In this document: positions 40,179-49,800 of the stretch, piece by piece
Layout: each line of letters begins with the position of its first letter
Position numbering within the stretch: the first letter of the stretch is position 1
Source: Streptomyces sp. NBC_00576
GTDB lineage: Bacteria > Actinomycetota > Actinomycetes > Streptomycetales > Streptomycetaceae
Direction: 5' to 3'
Assembly: GCF_036345175.1 (NCBI RefSeq)
Contig: NZ_CP107780.1
Location: 8,928,001 to 8,992,000, forward strand
DNA: 64,000 nt
The notes under the pieces: model-generated
Database searches by the model: none
The model's input: only the letters and a program-made list of their open reading frames with translations
Told to the model about the DNA's origin: nothing
Position numbers and translations under genes: made by a program

Positions 40179-42158
40179 ATGGGAATGCGCGAGGGGACGG
40201 GCACGCCGGGTGCGTACACCACGGGCCCGACGACGCTCACGGCGGAGATCCGGCGTGTGCTGGCCCGTGTCGACGCCCACGCGGCGCACGCCGGACAGGG
40301 GACCGGTCCCTCCGAGGACCCCGGGACCGACAGCACACTCGTGCCCGCCGGTCCCGCCACCGACCCCCTCGACGCCCTGGCCACCTGCTTCGGTCTGACT
40401 CCCTTCGAGCGGGACCTCGTACTCCTCACCGCCGCCCAGGAGTTGGAGCCGACGACCGCCGCCCGGTGCGCGTCGGCCTGCGGTGACCCGGAGCGGACGT
40501 ACCCGACCTTCTCGCTCGCCCTGGCCGTGCTCGCCGAGCCGCACTGGAGCGCGCTCACCCCGGTGGCGCCGTTGCGCCGCTGGCGGATCGTCGAGCCGGC
40601 CGACGAGTCACAGCTGACGACGTCCAGGCTCCGCCTCGACGAACGCATCCTGCACTTCCTGCTGGGCTCGCCCTATCTGGACGCCCGCCTGCACGGCCAG
40701 TTGCGCCGTGCGCCGGTACCGGACCGGCTGCCGCCCTCGTACGACCTGGCCGCGAGCCGGGTCGCGGCCGGCTGGGCGACCGGGGCGAGCCCCGACGCGC
40801 CGCTGCTCGTGGAGGTGACCGGCGGTGATCTGCGCAGCCGGGCCGACATCGGGGCCGCCGCGGCGGCCCGCGCCGGGCTGGGGCTCTACTCGGTGAGCGC
40901 CGAGGACATCCCCGGCGACCCCGCCGAACGGGACCGGTTCGCCCGGCTCTGGCAGCGCGAGGCGATCCTGCTGCCCGCCGCGCTCCTCGTCGACGTGGGC
41001 GAAGTGGACCGCGACCAGCGGGCGGCGACGGAGGCGTTCCTGGCCGGGGCTGCCGTACCCGTCCTGGTGTCGAGCGAGGACCCGCTGCGCACGGACCGCC
41101 CGCACGGCACCCGGGTGACCGTGCCCAGGCTGGACGACGAGGAGCAACTCTCCCTCTGGGCCGATGCGTTGGAAGACATAGCCGATGTCGACGAGGGCGA
41201 ACTGCGCTCACTGGTCGCGCAGTTCCAGCTGCCGCCGCACGTTGTGCGAGCTGCCGCGGCGGCGGTACGGCGTGATCTGCCGGGCGAGGACGAACTGGAC
41301 GCGGCCCAACTCGCCTGGCGCGCAGGACTCGACGAGGCCCGGATCGGCATGGACGAACTGGGGCGGCGGATCGAGCCGGAGGCCGGCTGGGGTGACCTCG
41401 TCCTGCACGAACGGCAGACGAGTGTGCTGCGCGAGATCGTCGCGCATGTGCGGCAGCGGCCGACGGTCCACCAGGAATGGGGATTTGCGGCGACATTGCG
41501 GCGCGGGCTCGGCGTCACCGCGCTCTTCGCGGGCGGCTCCGGCACCGGCAAGACGCTGGCCGCCGAGGTCATGGCGAAGGAACTGGGCCTCGATCTGTTC
41601 ATCGTCGATCTCTCGCAGGTCGTCAGCAAGTACATCGGCGAGACCGAGAAGAACCTCCGCCGGGTCTTCGACGCCGCCGAACGCGGCGGCGCACTCCTCC
41701 TGTTCGACGAGGCCGACGCCCTCTTCGGCAAGCGCAGCGAGGTCAAGGACAGTCACGACCGGTACGCCAACCTGGAAGTCAGCTACCTGCTGATGCGCAT
41801 GGAGGCCTACCGGGGCCTCGCCATCCTCACCACCAACATGAAGAAGGCCCTGGACACGGCCTTCCTGCGGCGCATCCGCTTCGTCGTCGACTTCCCCTTC
41901 CCGGCCGAACACGAACGCGCCGAGATCTGGCGCCGGGTACTGCCCCCGCAGGCCCCGGTGAAGGACATCGACGCCGCCCTCCTGGCCCAACTCACCGTCG
42001 CGGGCGGCTCGATCCGCAACATCGCGCTGTCCGGCGCGTTCCTCGCAGCCGAGGAGGGTGACCGGCTCCAGATGCGGCACATGCTCGCGGCGGCCCGCAC
42101 CGAGTACCTCAAGCTGGAGCGCTCCCTGACGCCGACGGAGGTCCGTGGATGGGTGTGA
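40179..42158 (+). CDS. AAA+ ATPase of the contractile system (Afp15-like)
   Basis: ATPase of 659 residues. The N-terminal ~420 residues contain a degenerate ATPase-like domain, followed by the active one: Walker A GGSGTGKT near 451-458, Walker B LLLFDEAD with Asp510/Glu511, and the second-region motif FLRRIRFVVDFPFP with probable arginine fingers. Afp15/Pvc15 ATPases are needed for particle assembly or stability in several systems. Its stop overlaps the start of the following small gene by 10 bases. It follows the DUF4255 gene, the usual order. Confidence 0.92.
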   Translation: MGMREGTGTPGAYTTGPTTLTAEIRRVLARVDAHAAHAGQGTGPSEDPGTDSTLVPAGPATDPLDALATCFGLTPFERDLVLLTAAQELEPTTAARCASACGDPERTYPTFSLALAVLAEPHWSALTPVAPLRRWRIVEPADESQLTTSRLRLDERILHFLLGSPYLDARLHGQLRRAPVPDRLPPSYDLAASRVAAGWATGASPDAPLLVEVTGGDLRSRADIGAAAAARAGLGLYSVSAEDIPGDPAERDRFARLWQREAILLPAALLVDVGEVDRDQRAATEAFLAGAAVPVLVSSEDPLRTDRPHGTRVTVPRLDDEEQLSLWADALEDIADVDEGELRSLVAQFQLPPHVVRAAAAAVRRDLPGEDELDAAQLAWRAGLDEARIGMDELGRRIEPEAGWGDLVLHERQTSVLREIVAHVRQRPTVHQEWGFAATLRRGLGVTALFAGGSGTGKTLAAEVMAKELGLDLFIVDLSQVVSKYIGETEKNLRRVFDAAERGGALLLFDEADALFGKRSEVKDSHDRYANLEVSYLLMRMEAYRGLAILTTNMKKALDTAFLRRIRFVVDFPFPAEHERAEIWRRVLPPQAPVKDIDAALLAQLTVAGGSIRNIALSGAFLAAEEGDRLQMRHMLAAARTEYLKLERSLTPTEVRGWV

Positions 42159-42451
42159 AGCGGATGGGTGAGAGCAGGGAGCCTTCGGCGATACGGCTGG
42201 ACATCGGGGAACTCGTCCTCGACGGCTTCCGGGTCGCGGACGCCGATCGCGTCTCGGCGTCCTTCGAGCACGAACTGGCCCGCCTGGTAAGGGAACACGG
42301 GGTGCCCCTCGCGGCCGACGGCACGCTGAGCGTCGACGCGCTGACCGGGCTGCCGCCGCTGCCCGCCGGCCTGTCCGCGCGCCGCCTCGGCCAGGAACTG
42401 GCGCGCGCCGTTCACCAGGGGCTGAGCGGGCAGGGGGAGGTGACCCGATGA
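42149..42451 (+). CDS. Small CIS-associated protein between the ATPase and the DUF4157 gene
   Basis: Protein of 100 residues, with no recognised domain. It has a short strand-like start (SAIRLDIGELVLDGFRVADA) and two helices (ASFEHELARLVREHG and SARRLGQELARAVHQGL). The start overlaps the ATPase stop and has GGAGG seven bases upstream; its own stop overlaps the ATG of the giant DUF4157 gene (ATGA). Similar short proteins sit at this spot in related clusters. The tight coupling suggests a partner, possibly a loading adaptor, of the effector. Confidence 0.55.
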   Translation: MGVKRMGESREPSAIRLDIGELVLDGFRVADADRVSASFEHELARLVREHGVPLAADGTLSVDALTGLPPLPAGLSARRLGQELARAVHQGLSGQGEVTR

Positions 42452-45400
42452 GCGGCAACGCACAGTCCCAGGACGCCCGTTCGGAGCAGTCGGCCGCCGA
42501 ACAGCGCCGACGTAAGCGAAAGGAACGGGGCGCCAAGTCCCGTACCCCGTCCGCGAAGGACGTCGTCAGCGGCGCCGGACAACCCCTCGACCCCGGCGTA
42601 CGACGGGAGTTGGAGGAGCGCCTCGGTCACGACCTCAGCCGCGTACGGCTGCACACCGGTCGGGACGCCGCCCAGCTGACCGAGCTGCTCGGCGCGGACG
42701 CGGTGGCCGTCGGCCAGGACATCCTCTTCCGCGAGGGCGCCTACCGCCCGGGCACGGCGGACGGGCAGCGCCTGCTCGCCCACGAGCTGCTGCACACCGT
42801 CCAGAACCCCCACGGGCTCGGCGCGCTGCGGGCCGGGCGGGACCTGGGCGCGGTGAGCCTGCCCCAGCAGGCGATCGAGCGGGAGGCGGAGTCGGCCGCG
42901 CAGGAACTTGTCCGGGGCGGGGAGAGCGCGGTCGGCACCGCGCAGCCCGAGGGCGCGGTCGAGGAAGGGCAGGCGACGCCGGGCTGGCTACGCTACGCCA
43001 CCGTGGACGCCGACCGGATGCGGGCCGAGGCCGTCGACCCGGCGACCCTTGTGGACCGGCTCGCGGGCGGTGTGCTGCGCTCGCTGCGCGGCGACCCTGC
43101 CGACGCCTCCGGCCGGGTGCGACTCCAACTGGCGCGTATGTCCGAGCAGTTGGAGGACTCGGTCATCGAGCGGCTCGAAGCCCGGTTGCTCACACCTGAG
43201 TACGAACGCCTCCTGGACCTTGCGGAACAGGCCCACCCCGGCCCCGTCGAGTTGCAGCCCGCCGACGTCCCGCTGCCCGAGATCGACCTCTTCGAAGAAC
43301 TCGGTGTCGAACGCACCCAGTGGCAGAAGAAGCAGGCGTCCGACCGGGGTTCCAAGGACAGCCGCGCCGCCGATGCCCGCGAGGAGCAGCGGGACGTCAG
43401 GGCCCGCGACGAGAAGAGCGGCAGCGACCGCAGCCGGGCGCGCGCGGACGCGGCCACCGAGGACCAGGAGGCCGCCCGGCGCACCGAGCAGGAGGACGAG
43501 CGCAACGCCTCCCGGCAGCAGTCCGCACAGGAACAGCGGCAGGAGGACGAGAAGGCCGCCGGGGACCGGGAACGCACCGACGAGGCCGCCGACGAGCGGG
43601 CCCAGGGCCGGCAGGAGGGCACCGAACAGGCCAAGGAGGAGCGCAAGGAGCAGCGCGAACGCGAGGAGGCCGACCCGGAGCAGGCCAATGCCCCCGGCGC
43701 GGACAAGCGCGGGCGCAAGGACCAGCAGACCCAGCCGGCCGCCGGGGCCAGGCGCGAGGAGCTGGACCCGAAGCAGAAGGGCCAGCCCGGCCCCGTACGC
43801 CCGGAGAAGGTGGACGAGCGGGCCGAACAGCCGGACTCCGCGCTGTCCGAGCACGGGCTGAACGAGAGGGACGAGAACGGGGGTGCTGGGGGTGCCGATG
43901 GCGATCCGCGCGAGGAGGAGCAGCCGCTCGGCCTCGAAGCGGGCGCCGACGACGACGTAGCGGGCGGAGCGGACGAAGACGCAACTGCGCCGGGCGCCGA
44001 GCGTGAGCCTGCAATCAAACCCGAGGACCATCTGCCCGAGGCCGACCTCGACCTGTCCGCCGTACCGACCGCGGACCAGCTCCAGCCGGGCGCCGCCGAG
44101 CCGTCGCTGCCCACCTTCCCCACCCCGCCGCCTACCAAGGCCGAAAAGATCGAGCAGGAGCGGGAGAAGAGGGAACAGGAGGAGGACGAAGACGCCGCCG
44201 CGCCCGAGGCGAAGGCGCCCGGCCAGGACGAGGGGCCCGTCGAGGGCGAGGCGCCGCAGCCCGAGAACGGGCCTGCCACGCAGGCCCAGGACCGGGGCAC
44301 CAAGGACCTGCAGGAGACCGGGAAACCGCTCGACCAGGAGGTCGGTCCGGACCCCGCGACCGAGGACAAGGAGCGGCCCGAACCCGAGGCCGAGAAGCCG
44401 GACGCGGAGCAGCAGCACGAGAAGGAACAGGCCAGGGAGGCCGATGACACCGGCGAGGCCGGGGCGGACGGTTCCGACGAGCGGCCCGACGCCAAGGACG
44501 CGCAGGACGAGAAGAGCGAACGGCAGGAGCGTACGAGGGCTCAGACACGGTCTGCTTCGGGCGCGGCGCCGGCCACGGCGAGCCCGGCTGCGGCCACCAC
44601 GAGCATGTTGGCGTCCGCCGTGTCCAGGCCCGCCGGTGCGCAGACTCCCAGGACGCCCGTAGAGGACCGCAATCCCTCGCCGGCCGCCCGGCGTGAGGGC
44701 GAACCGCCCAAGCCCGAGCGTGAGGCGCCCCAGGCCAAGAGCCGGATCCCCAAGGAGACCGGTCCCGGGGCGGCGCCGCGTGGATCAGTTGGCGGTGCGG
44801 AGAAGACCGGGCCGACGACCGCCGCTGGGCCCGGGGCCGCGCCGTCCACCGCGCAGGCGGCCGTCAGCCCGGCCGCCGAGCAGACCGCCGAGCCCGGTCA
44901 GACCGCCGAGAGCGCGTCGCCGAAGCCCGAGGCGTCCCTGGAGAAGGACGGCGGTGGCTGTGCGCCGCCCGAGCCCGCCGCGGAGAAGGACGACGGTGGC
45001 GCGGGCAGCTGCGGGGGCGGCGGCGAGGCCGCGCCGGAGGAGAAGGACCAGGAGCCGCCGGACGTCTCGGGGCAGGACCCCAAGGCCGCCGTGCAGACCG
45101 TGGGCAAGCTGGCGCCCGACCAGGCGGCGGCCGCCATGCCCGGGGTCGACGCGGCCGCGGACAAGAAGATCGGTGAGGAGCAGCAGCGGCTCGACGCCAA
45201 CCCGCCCACCCGGGAGCGGCCTTCGGGTGCGCCGCAGACGCGTTCGGCACCGCCCGAGGCGGCCCCCGCCGCGGCCCAGGTCACCGGCAAGGTGGAGAAG
45301 CTCGGCCCGGAGGAGCAGGGCGAGAAGCAGAAGGCCAAGGGCAGCGAGAAGGCCGAGGGCGGGAAGCCCACGGACAACACTCCGCCACCGCCTCCCCCCG

Positions 45401-48400
45401 CCGTGCCGGACAAGGGGCTGAGCGAGGCCGAGGCGGCGAACGTCGAGGCCGCGGTGGACGCCGTCCCGACCACCGACCCCGAACTCCAGAACAAGACGGT
45501 CGGCCCGGCCCCGAAGATCCGGCTCGAAGGCGCCAGCGACCCCAAGCGCACCGACGACCAGGCCAAGGCGCTCAAGGACAAGCAGTCCGACCTGCAGACG
45601 ACGGGTCGCGCCGACGCGGCCAAGCCCATGGGCGAGGACCAGATCTTCCCCAACGCCCCCCAGGAACAGCTCTCCGGCAAGGCCTCCGGCGGTGGTGCCG
45701 GAGGTGGCAAGGGCGGCCGGCTCAGGGCCATGTCCAAGCCGAAGGCCGGCGTGGGAGCCGTCGCCAAACAGGAGAAGGGCTCCGAGGTCCAGGGCGCCGC
45801 CGGCCAGGCGCAGGGCGACCTCGGCACGAAGGAGCAGGAGAACAAGCAGGGCGAGCAGCAGGCCAAGCAGGAGAAGCAGGCCGAGATCGACCGCGAGGTC
45901 GCCCAGAACACGGAGAAGCAGACCTCCGAACGCGGCCGGGTCGCCCGCGAGACACAGCAGCAGCGCGAAGAGTGGCGGACCGAGCAGGACAAGAAGGTCG
46001 AGGACGCGGACAAGCAGTCCGAGGACGAGCACGGCGCCAAGAACAAGGAGATCGTCAAGGCGCGTGACGACAAGGACAAGGAGGTCGGCGAGCGCAAGGA
46101 CAAGGACAACGCGCAGATCGACACCGAGCGCGAGAACGCCGAGAAGGAGGCCGAGAAGAAGAAGGAGGAGGAGAAGCCCTCCGGAGGTCTGTTCGGCTGG
46201 ATCGCCGACAAGGTCGCCGACTTCTTCAAGGGCCTGCTCGCGGCGGTCACCGCGGTCTTCGACGCCGCCCGCAAGGCGGTCAACGGGATCATCGACACGT
46301 TCAAGGAGTGGGCCAACAAGGCCATCGACTTCGTACGTGATCTGGCGATCAGTGCGATCAACGCGCTCGCGGATGCCCTGATCGCGATCGGGGATGTCCT
46401 CCTGGCCGCCTTCCCCGAGCTGCGGGACAAGTTCCGCAACGCGATCGAGGGCTTGCGGGACGCGGCCGTCGCCAAGGTCAACGAGCTGGCGGACGGCCTG
46501 AAAAAGGCGGTCAACGCGCTGCTGGACGTGCTCGCCGCGGGCCTGAACAAGCTCCTCGATGTCCTGGAAGCGGGCATCAAGGCCGTCATCAAGGCCTACC
46601 AGGCCGTCATCGAGGGCGTGATCAAGTTCGCGCAGGCGGCGATCGAGGCGCTCGGGAAGTTCGCGGCGCTGGTCGCCGACATCGCGCCCGACCCGGGCGG
46701 CTGGATCGGCAAGGCCGGCAGTTCGGCCAAGACCGGGATCACCGACCACCTGTGGGGCGCCATCAAGGTGGGCGTGAAGCGGTGGTTCGACACCAAGGTC
46801 GAGGGCATCCTGGGCCTCGGCAAGGCCGTGATCAACGTCCTGGTGAAGGGCTGCGTCTCGCTCAAGCAGATCGGCAAGATGGCCTGGGACGCGATCATCG
46901 CGTCCCTGCCGATGATGATCGCGTCGCTGGTCATCGAGAAGGTCGTCTCGATGATCGTCCCGGCGGCGGGTGCGATCCTCACGATCGTCCAGGGCCTGAT
47001 GGCGGCTTGGCAGTCCATCAGCTCGATCCTGGCGGCGTTCGGCAAGTTCTGGGCGTACCTGAAGGCAGTGAAGGCGGGCCCGGCGGCGTGTCTGTTCGCG
47101 GAAGCGGTGGCGGCGGGCGTGGTCGCGCTCCTCGACTTCATCGCCAACTTCCTGATGATCAGGCTCTCTTCGGCGACGAAGGGGGTGGGCAAGCGGCTCA
47201 AGGCCATGTCCCAGAAGATCATGGACGGCCTGAAGAAGACCGGCAAGGGTGCTCGGTCGGCGGCGGGCAACGCGGTTAACAACGCCCGGGGGGCGATGCG
47301 GAACGCCAGGCAGAAGGTCGCCGAGCCGTCGGTGGCACCGAAGCCGAAGGGCGCGCCTTCTCCTGGGCCGAAGGCTCCGGTGAAGCCGAAGGACACGGCT
47401 ACGCCCAAGGGGCCGGCGAAGCAGGAGTCTGCGGGGGCGAAACCGAAGGACGGGGCGGAGGGGCCGGGCAAGGACAGGACTCCGGAGCGGGAGCCTTCGA
47501 AGGACAGGACACCTGACAAGGATCAGGCTCCGTCGAAGGACAAGACCCCCGAGCCCGCCGCCAAGAAGAAGAAAGAGATCGAGGGTCCCAAGCCGGCCAA
47601 GCCCAAGAAGCCCAAGTCCCCGGCGGGCAAGGCCCTCGCGAAGGCAAAGGGCGCGGTCAAGTCCGCCTTGAAGAAGGTCGGCAACGCGGCGAAGACCCTA
47701 GGCAAGAAGCTGAAGAAGACCAAGGTCGGCAAGGCGCTGAAGAACAGCGCGTCGAAGCTGCGGAACGTCTTCAAGAAGAAGAAGGACCGGCTGCGCGACG
47801 ACAAGAGGCGGCAGCAGGAGCAGAAGAGGCGCGACCAGGATCAGCGGAAGAAGGACGAGAAATCCAAGGAGTCGAAGGAGGCGCGGCTGCGCAGGATTGT
47901 CGCGAGGATGAAACCCCGACTGGACTCCCTGATGAACAGGGGAGTGCGCGATGGCGCCTTCAGGGCCGCTCTGGGTGCGATGAAGCTGTGGTATCGGCTC
48001 AGTGGCCTGGCACGTCGAGGCGACAGGACCTTCGAGGTCGAGGCGTCGCTCAACCCGAGGCTTCCTGCACTCGAGAAGGGGCGTGAGCTCGTACCGGAGG
48101 ACATCGAGCAGCGTGTCCTCGCCTATATCCAGCAGGCTCTGGGCAAAGCCCGTGAGCAGGGCGGCGGCAGCCTGCTCAACACCTACTCCGCCATGCGGGA
48201 CGACAAGCCATTCAAGAACATGCAGCGCGGAGCGGCGACTGAATACAATACTGGAACTCCCGACCAGTTGCGCCTGACCAGGAAGAAGGGGCCCAACTCT
48301 GACCTCTCTGGTGAGATCAATGTCCAGCCGCACCCTGAAGAACTCGCCGCCGCCACGGGAATCGGTTCGTACAAACAGATGGCTCGGGCGGTGCAGCAGG

Positions 48401-49188
48401 AAGATATGGGCAGTGGGCTCGGCACGCAGGGCCTCCAGGCCCTCAAGAACGAGGACGATATCAACAAGTTCCCCGGAAAACGCAGGCAGCTTCCGGCTCA
48501 AGTCGCCGTCGTGCGTTCGATGGCCGAGGGACTCCGGGTTCCGCTCATGCTCGCTGTCGGGCCCGCCGAACTCCGTCTGATCGAGAAGGGGATGCGCTCG
48601 CCGGATGACGTACTGACCAAGGGGCCCCTCGTGAGTCGAGGTGCGAACTCTTTGACCGCCCCTATCCGGAACTACATGCGCACGACCGGAGCACGGTTGA
48701 AGGACCTCGCCAAGATCGCCAAGAAACAGGCAGCGGCGCCCGAGGCCAAAACGTACGACACGAGCGGCATCCACGCCCGGATTGAGGAAGCGCGGCAGCG
48801 GGCCAACACCGGCAACACCAACTTCTACAAGCGGAAATTCTGGTGGGACGACCTTAAACCCGAGGAGGTCGGTACCGAAGAGGTGACAGGGGGCAAAAGG
48901 GGAGGAAATGGCGAGACGGAGACCCGTACACGCAAGGTCTACGATCCCCCGCTGAGCTCTGTTACCAAGGAGCAGATCGAGGCCAAGAGGCAGGAGATCG
49001 GGACGCCGGAAAGTGAGATCAAGAAGATGCGTGACACCATCGTCGACTTGCTCATCGCAGAGGGTGTGCTCACCACTGAGAAGAACAAGGAACATGCGAT
49101 TGAGGACATCCTGAAGGGTGTCGACGAACTGCTCGGCGAGCGGGAATGGCTGTTCGGCGTCTACGGCCTCAACAAGGGAAAGAAATAG
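42448..49188 (+). CDS. Giant DUF4157 eCIS effector with variable C-terminal domain
   Basis: Protein of 2246 residues. A basic start (to ~40) is followed by the DUF4157 domain at about 41-119, including RVRLHTGRDAAQLTELLGAD and HELLHTVQ (HExxH at 112-116). This domain marks proteins linked to extracellular contractile systems. Residues ~294-1240 are a highly charged low-complexity stretch rich in Glu, Lys, Asp, Gln and Pro. Residues ~1245-1582 form a series of amphipathic and hydrophobic helices (LFGWIADKVADFFKGLLAAV), ~1583-1815 are Lys/Pro-rich, and ~1815-2246 form a separate globular-looking domain of lower GC, with no fold I can name. ATG 42448 has GGGGGAGG upstream. The C-terminal domain is the likely toxin. 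Confidence 0.85.
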   Translation: MSGNAQSQDARSEQSAAEQRRRKRKERGAKSRTPSAKDVVSGAGQPLDPGVRRELEERLGHDLSRVRLHTGRDAAQLTELLGADAVAVGQDILFREGAYRPGTADGQRLLAHELLHTVQNPHGLGALRAGRDLGAVSLPQQAIEREAESAAQELVRGGESAVGTAQPEGAVEEGQATPGWLRYATVDADRMRAEAVDPATLVDRLAGGVLRSLRGDPADASGRVRLQLARMSEQLEDSVIERLEARLLTPEYERLLDLAEQAHPGPVELQPADVPLPEIDLFEELGVERTQWQKKQASDRGSKDSRAADAREEQRDVRARDEKSGSDRSRARADAATEDQEAARRTEQEDERNASRQQSAQEQRQEDEKAAGDRERTDEAADERAQGRQEGTEQAKEERKEQREREEADPEQANAPGADKRGRKDQQTQPAAGARREELDPKQKGQPGPVRPEKVDERAEQPDSALSEHGLNERDENGGAGGADGDPREEEQPLGLEAGADDDVAGGADEDATAPGAEREPAIKPEDHLPEADLDLSAVPTADQLQPGAAEPSLPTFPTPPPTKAEKIEQEREKREQEEDEDAAAPEAKAPGQDEGPVEGEAPQPENGPATQAQDRGTKDLQETGKPLDQEVGPDPATEDKERPEPEAEKPDAEQQHEKEQAREADDTGEAGADGSDERPDAKDAQDEKSERQERTRAQTRSASGAAPATASPAAATTSMLASAVSRPAGAQTPRTPVEDRNPSPAARREGEPPKPEREAPQAKSRIPKETGPGAAPRGSVGGAEKTGPTTAAGPGAAPSTAQAAVSPAAEQTAEPGQTAESASPKPEASLEKDGGGCAPPEPAAEKDDGGAGSCGGGGEAAPEEKDQEPPDVSGQDPKAAVQTVGKLAPDQAAAAMPGVDAAADKKIGEEQQRLDANPPTRERPSGAPQTRSAPPEAAPAAAQVTGKVEKLGPEEQGEKQKAKGSEKAEGGKPTDNTPPPPPPAVPDKGLSEAEAANVEAAVDAVPTTDPELQNKTVGPAPKIRLEGASDPKRTDDQAKALKDKQSDLQTTGRADAAKPMGEDQIFPNAPQEQLSGKASGGGAGGGKGGRLRAMSKPKAGVGAVAKQEKGSEVQGAAGQAQGDLGTKEQENKQGEQQAKQEKQAEIDREVAQNTEKQTSERGRVARETQQQREEWRTEQDKKVEDADKQSEDEHGAKNKEIVKARDDKDKEVGERKDKDNAQIDTERENAEKEAEKKKEEEKPSGGLFGWIADKVADFFKGLLAAVTAVFDAARKAVNGIIDTFKEWANKAIDFVRDLAISAINALADALIAIGDVLLAAFPELRDKFRNAIEGLRDAAVAKVNELADGLKKAVNALLDVLAAGLNKLLDVLEAGIKAVIKAYQAVIEGVIKFAQAAIEALGKFAALVADIAPDPGGWIGKAGSSAKTGITDHLWGAIKVGVKRWFDTKVEGILGLGKAVINVLVKGCVSLKQIGKMAWDAIIASLPMMIASLVIEKVVSMIVPAAGAILTIVQGLMAAWQSISSILAAFGKFWAYLKAVKAGPAACLFAEAVAAGVVALLDFIANFLMIRLSSATKGVGKRLKAMSQKIMDGLKKTGKGARSAAGNAVNNARGAMRNARQKVAEPSVAPKPKGAPSPGPKAPVKPKDTATPKGPAKQESAGAKPKDGAEGPGKDRTPEREPSKDRTPDKDQAPSKDKTPEPAAKKKKEIEGPKPAKPKKPKSPAGKALAKAKGAVKSALKKVGNAAKTLGKKLKKTKVGKALKNSASKLRNVFKKKKDRLRDDKRRQQEQKRRDQDQRKKDEKSKESKEARLRRIVARMKPRLDSLMNRGVRDGAFRAALGAMKLWYRLSGLARRGDRTFEVEASLNPRLPALEKGRELVPEDIEQRVLAYIQQALGKAREQGGGSLLNTYSAMRDDKPFKNMQRGAATEYNTGTPDQLRLTRKKGPNSDLSGEINVQPHPEELAAATGIGSYKQMARAVQQEDMGSGLGTQGLQALKNEDDINKFPGKRRQLPAQVAVVRSMAEGLRVPLMLAVGPAELRLIEKGMRSPDDVLTKGPLVSRGANSLTAPIRNYMRTTGARLKDLAKIAKKQAAAPEAKTYDTSGIHARIEEARQRANTGNTNFYKRKFWWDDLKPEEVGTEEVTGGKRGGNGETETRTRKVYDPPLSSVTKEQIEAKRQEIGTPESEIKKMRDTIVDLLIAEGVLTTEKNKEHAIEDILKGVDELLGEREWLFGVYGLNKGKK

Positions 49189-49192
49189 ACAC

Positions 49193-49792
49193 ATGACTCG
49201 GATTTCGCAACCCGCGGACTCTTATGCCTCGCGCCGCCTGATCCTCCAGGGCTGGGGCAGCGAAGAAGAGGTGATGCAATTTGCCGCCGAGGGGAATTTT
49301 GAGCTGCTCCAGGACGAGTCCTCGGACATCGAGAACGGGATCGTGCGGGACGTAATCTGGCGTATTACTCCCGGCATCGTGCTGCAATATGCCGTGGACA
49401 GTCGTTCCAAGTGTTCTGTGTTCGCCCTCACCGGAACACCAGCCGAGGATGTCAAAGGTATTGTCGAATCAATTGAGCAAGGTGTGCATCCTTGGACTCT
49501 TGAGGAACTACTTTCAGCCGTTGACCGTGCCAAGGGGACACAGGAGACCTGTGAGGCGGTCCTGCGAGCCGGAATCGGTGCTCCGCATCAGTTTGACAAG
49601 CGGTTCTACAAGCGTCTGAGGAAGGCCGTCCGAAGCAAGGACGGGACCATCAGATCCGCCGGCATCTGGGCAACCTCCTACTCCCGATGGGAGGAGTTCC
49701 GGACCGACCTCCAAGGAGCCGCACGCAACGATCCCGAGCCAGGACTGCGCCGGGACGCGCAGGTCATTCTCGACCACTACTCGGGCAGTTGA
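49193..49792 (+). CDS. Candidate immunity protein for the DUF4157 effector
   Basis: Protein of 199 residues starting four bases after the effector stop. I recognise no family. It is acidic and helix-rich: AEGNFELLQDESSDIENGIV in the first third, and helical pairs near LRKAVRSKDGTIRSAGIW and RNDPEPGLRRDAQVILDHY in the last third that resemble HEAT-like repeats found in some immunity proteins. GC is low (55-57% on the two printed lines I counted, 49261-49320 and 49381-49440), like the effector's C-terminal domain. No signal peptide or membrane segment is seen, so it would act in the cytoplasm. Immunity is inferred from position and composition. Confidence 0.5.
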   Translation: MTRISQPADSYASRRLILQGWGSEEEVMQFAAEGNFELLQDESSDIENGIVRDVIWRITPGIVLQYAVDSRSKCSVFALTGTPAEDVKGIVESIEQGVHPWTLEELLSAVDRAKGTQETCEAVLRAGIGAPHQFDKRFYKRLRKAVRSKDGTIRSAGIWATSYSRWEEFRTDLQGAARNDPEPGLRRDAQVILDHYSGS

Positions 49793-49800
49793 GGAAATTC

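Noticed and set aside
47890..49188. Assigning a named toxin fold (nuclease, ADP-ribosyltransferase, deaminase) to the effector's C-terminal domain.
   Set aside because: I could not find a convincing catalytic motif set; any name would be a guess.
42448..49188. Reading the DUF4157 gene as a housekeeping metalloprotease because of HExxH.
   Set aside because: The domain is only ~80 residues in a 2246-residue low-complexity protein within a CIS operon, so cargo is the better interpretation.
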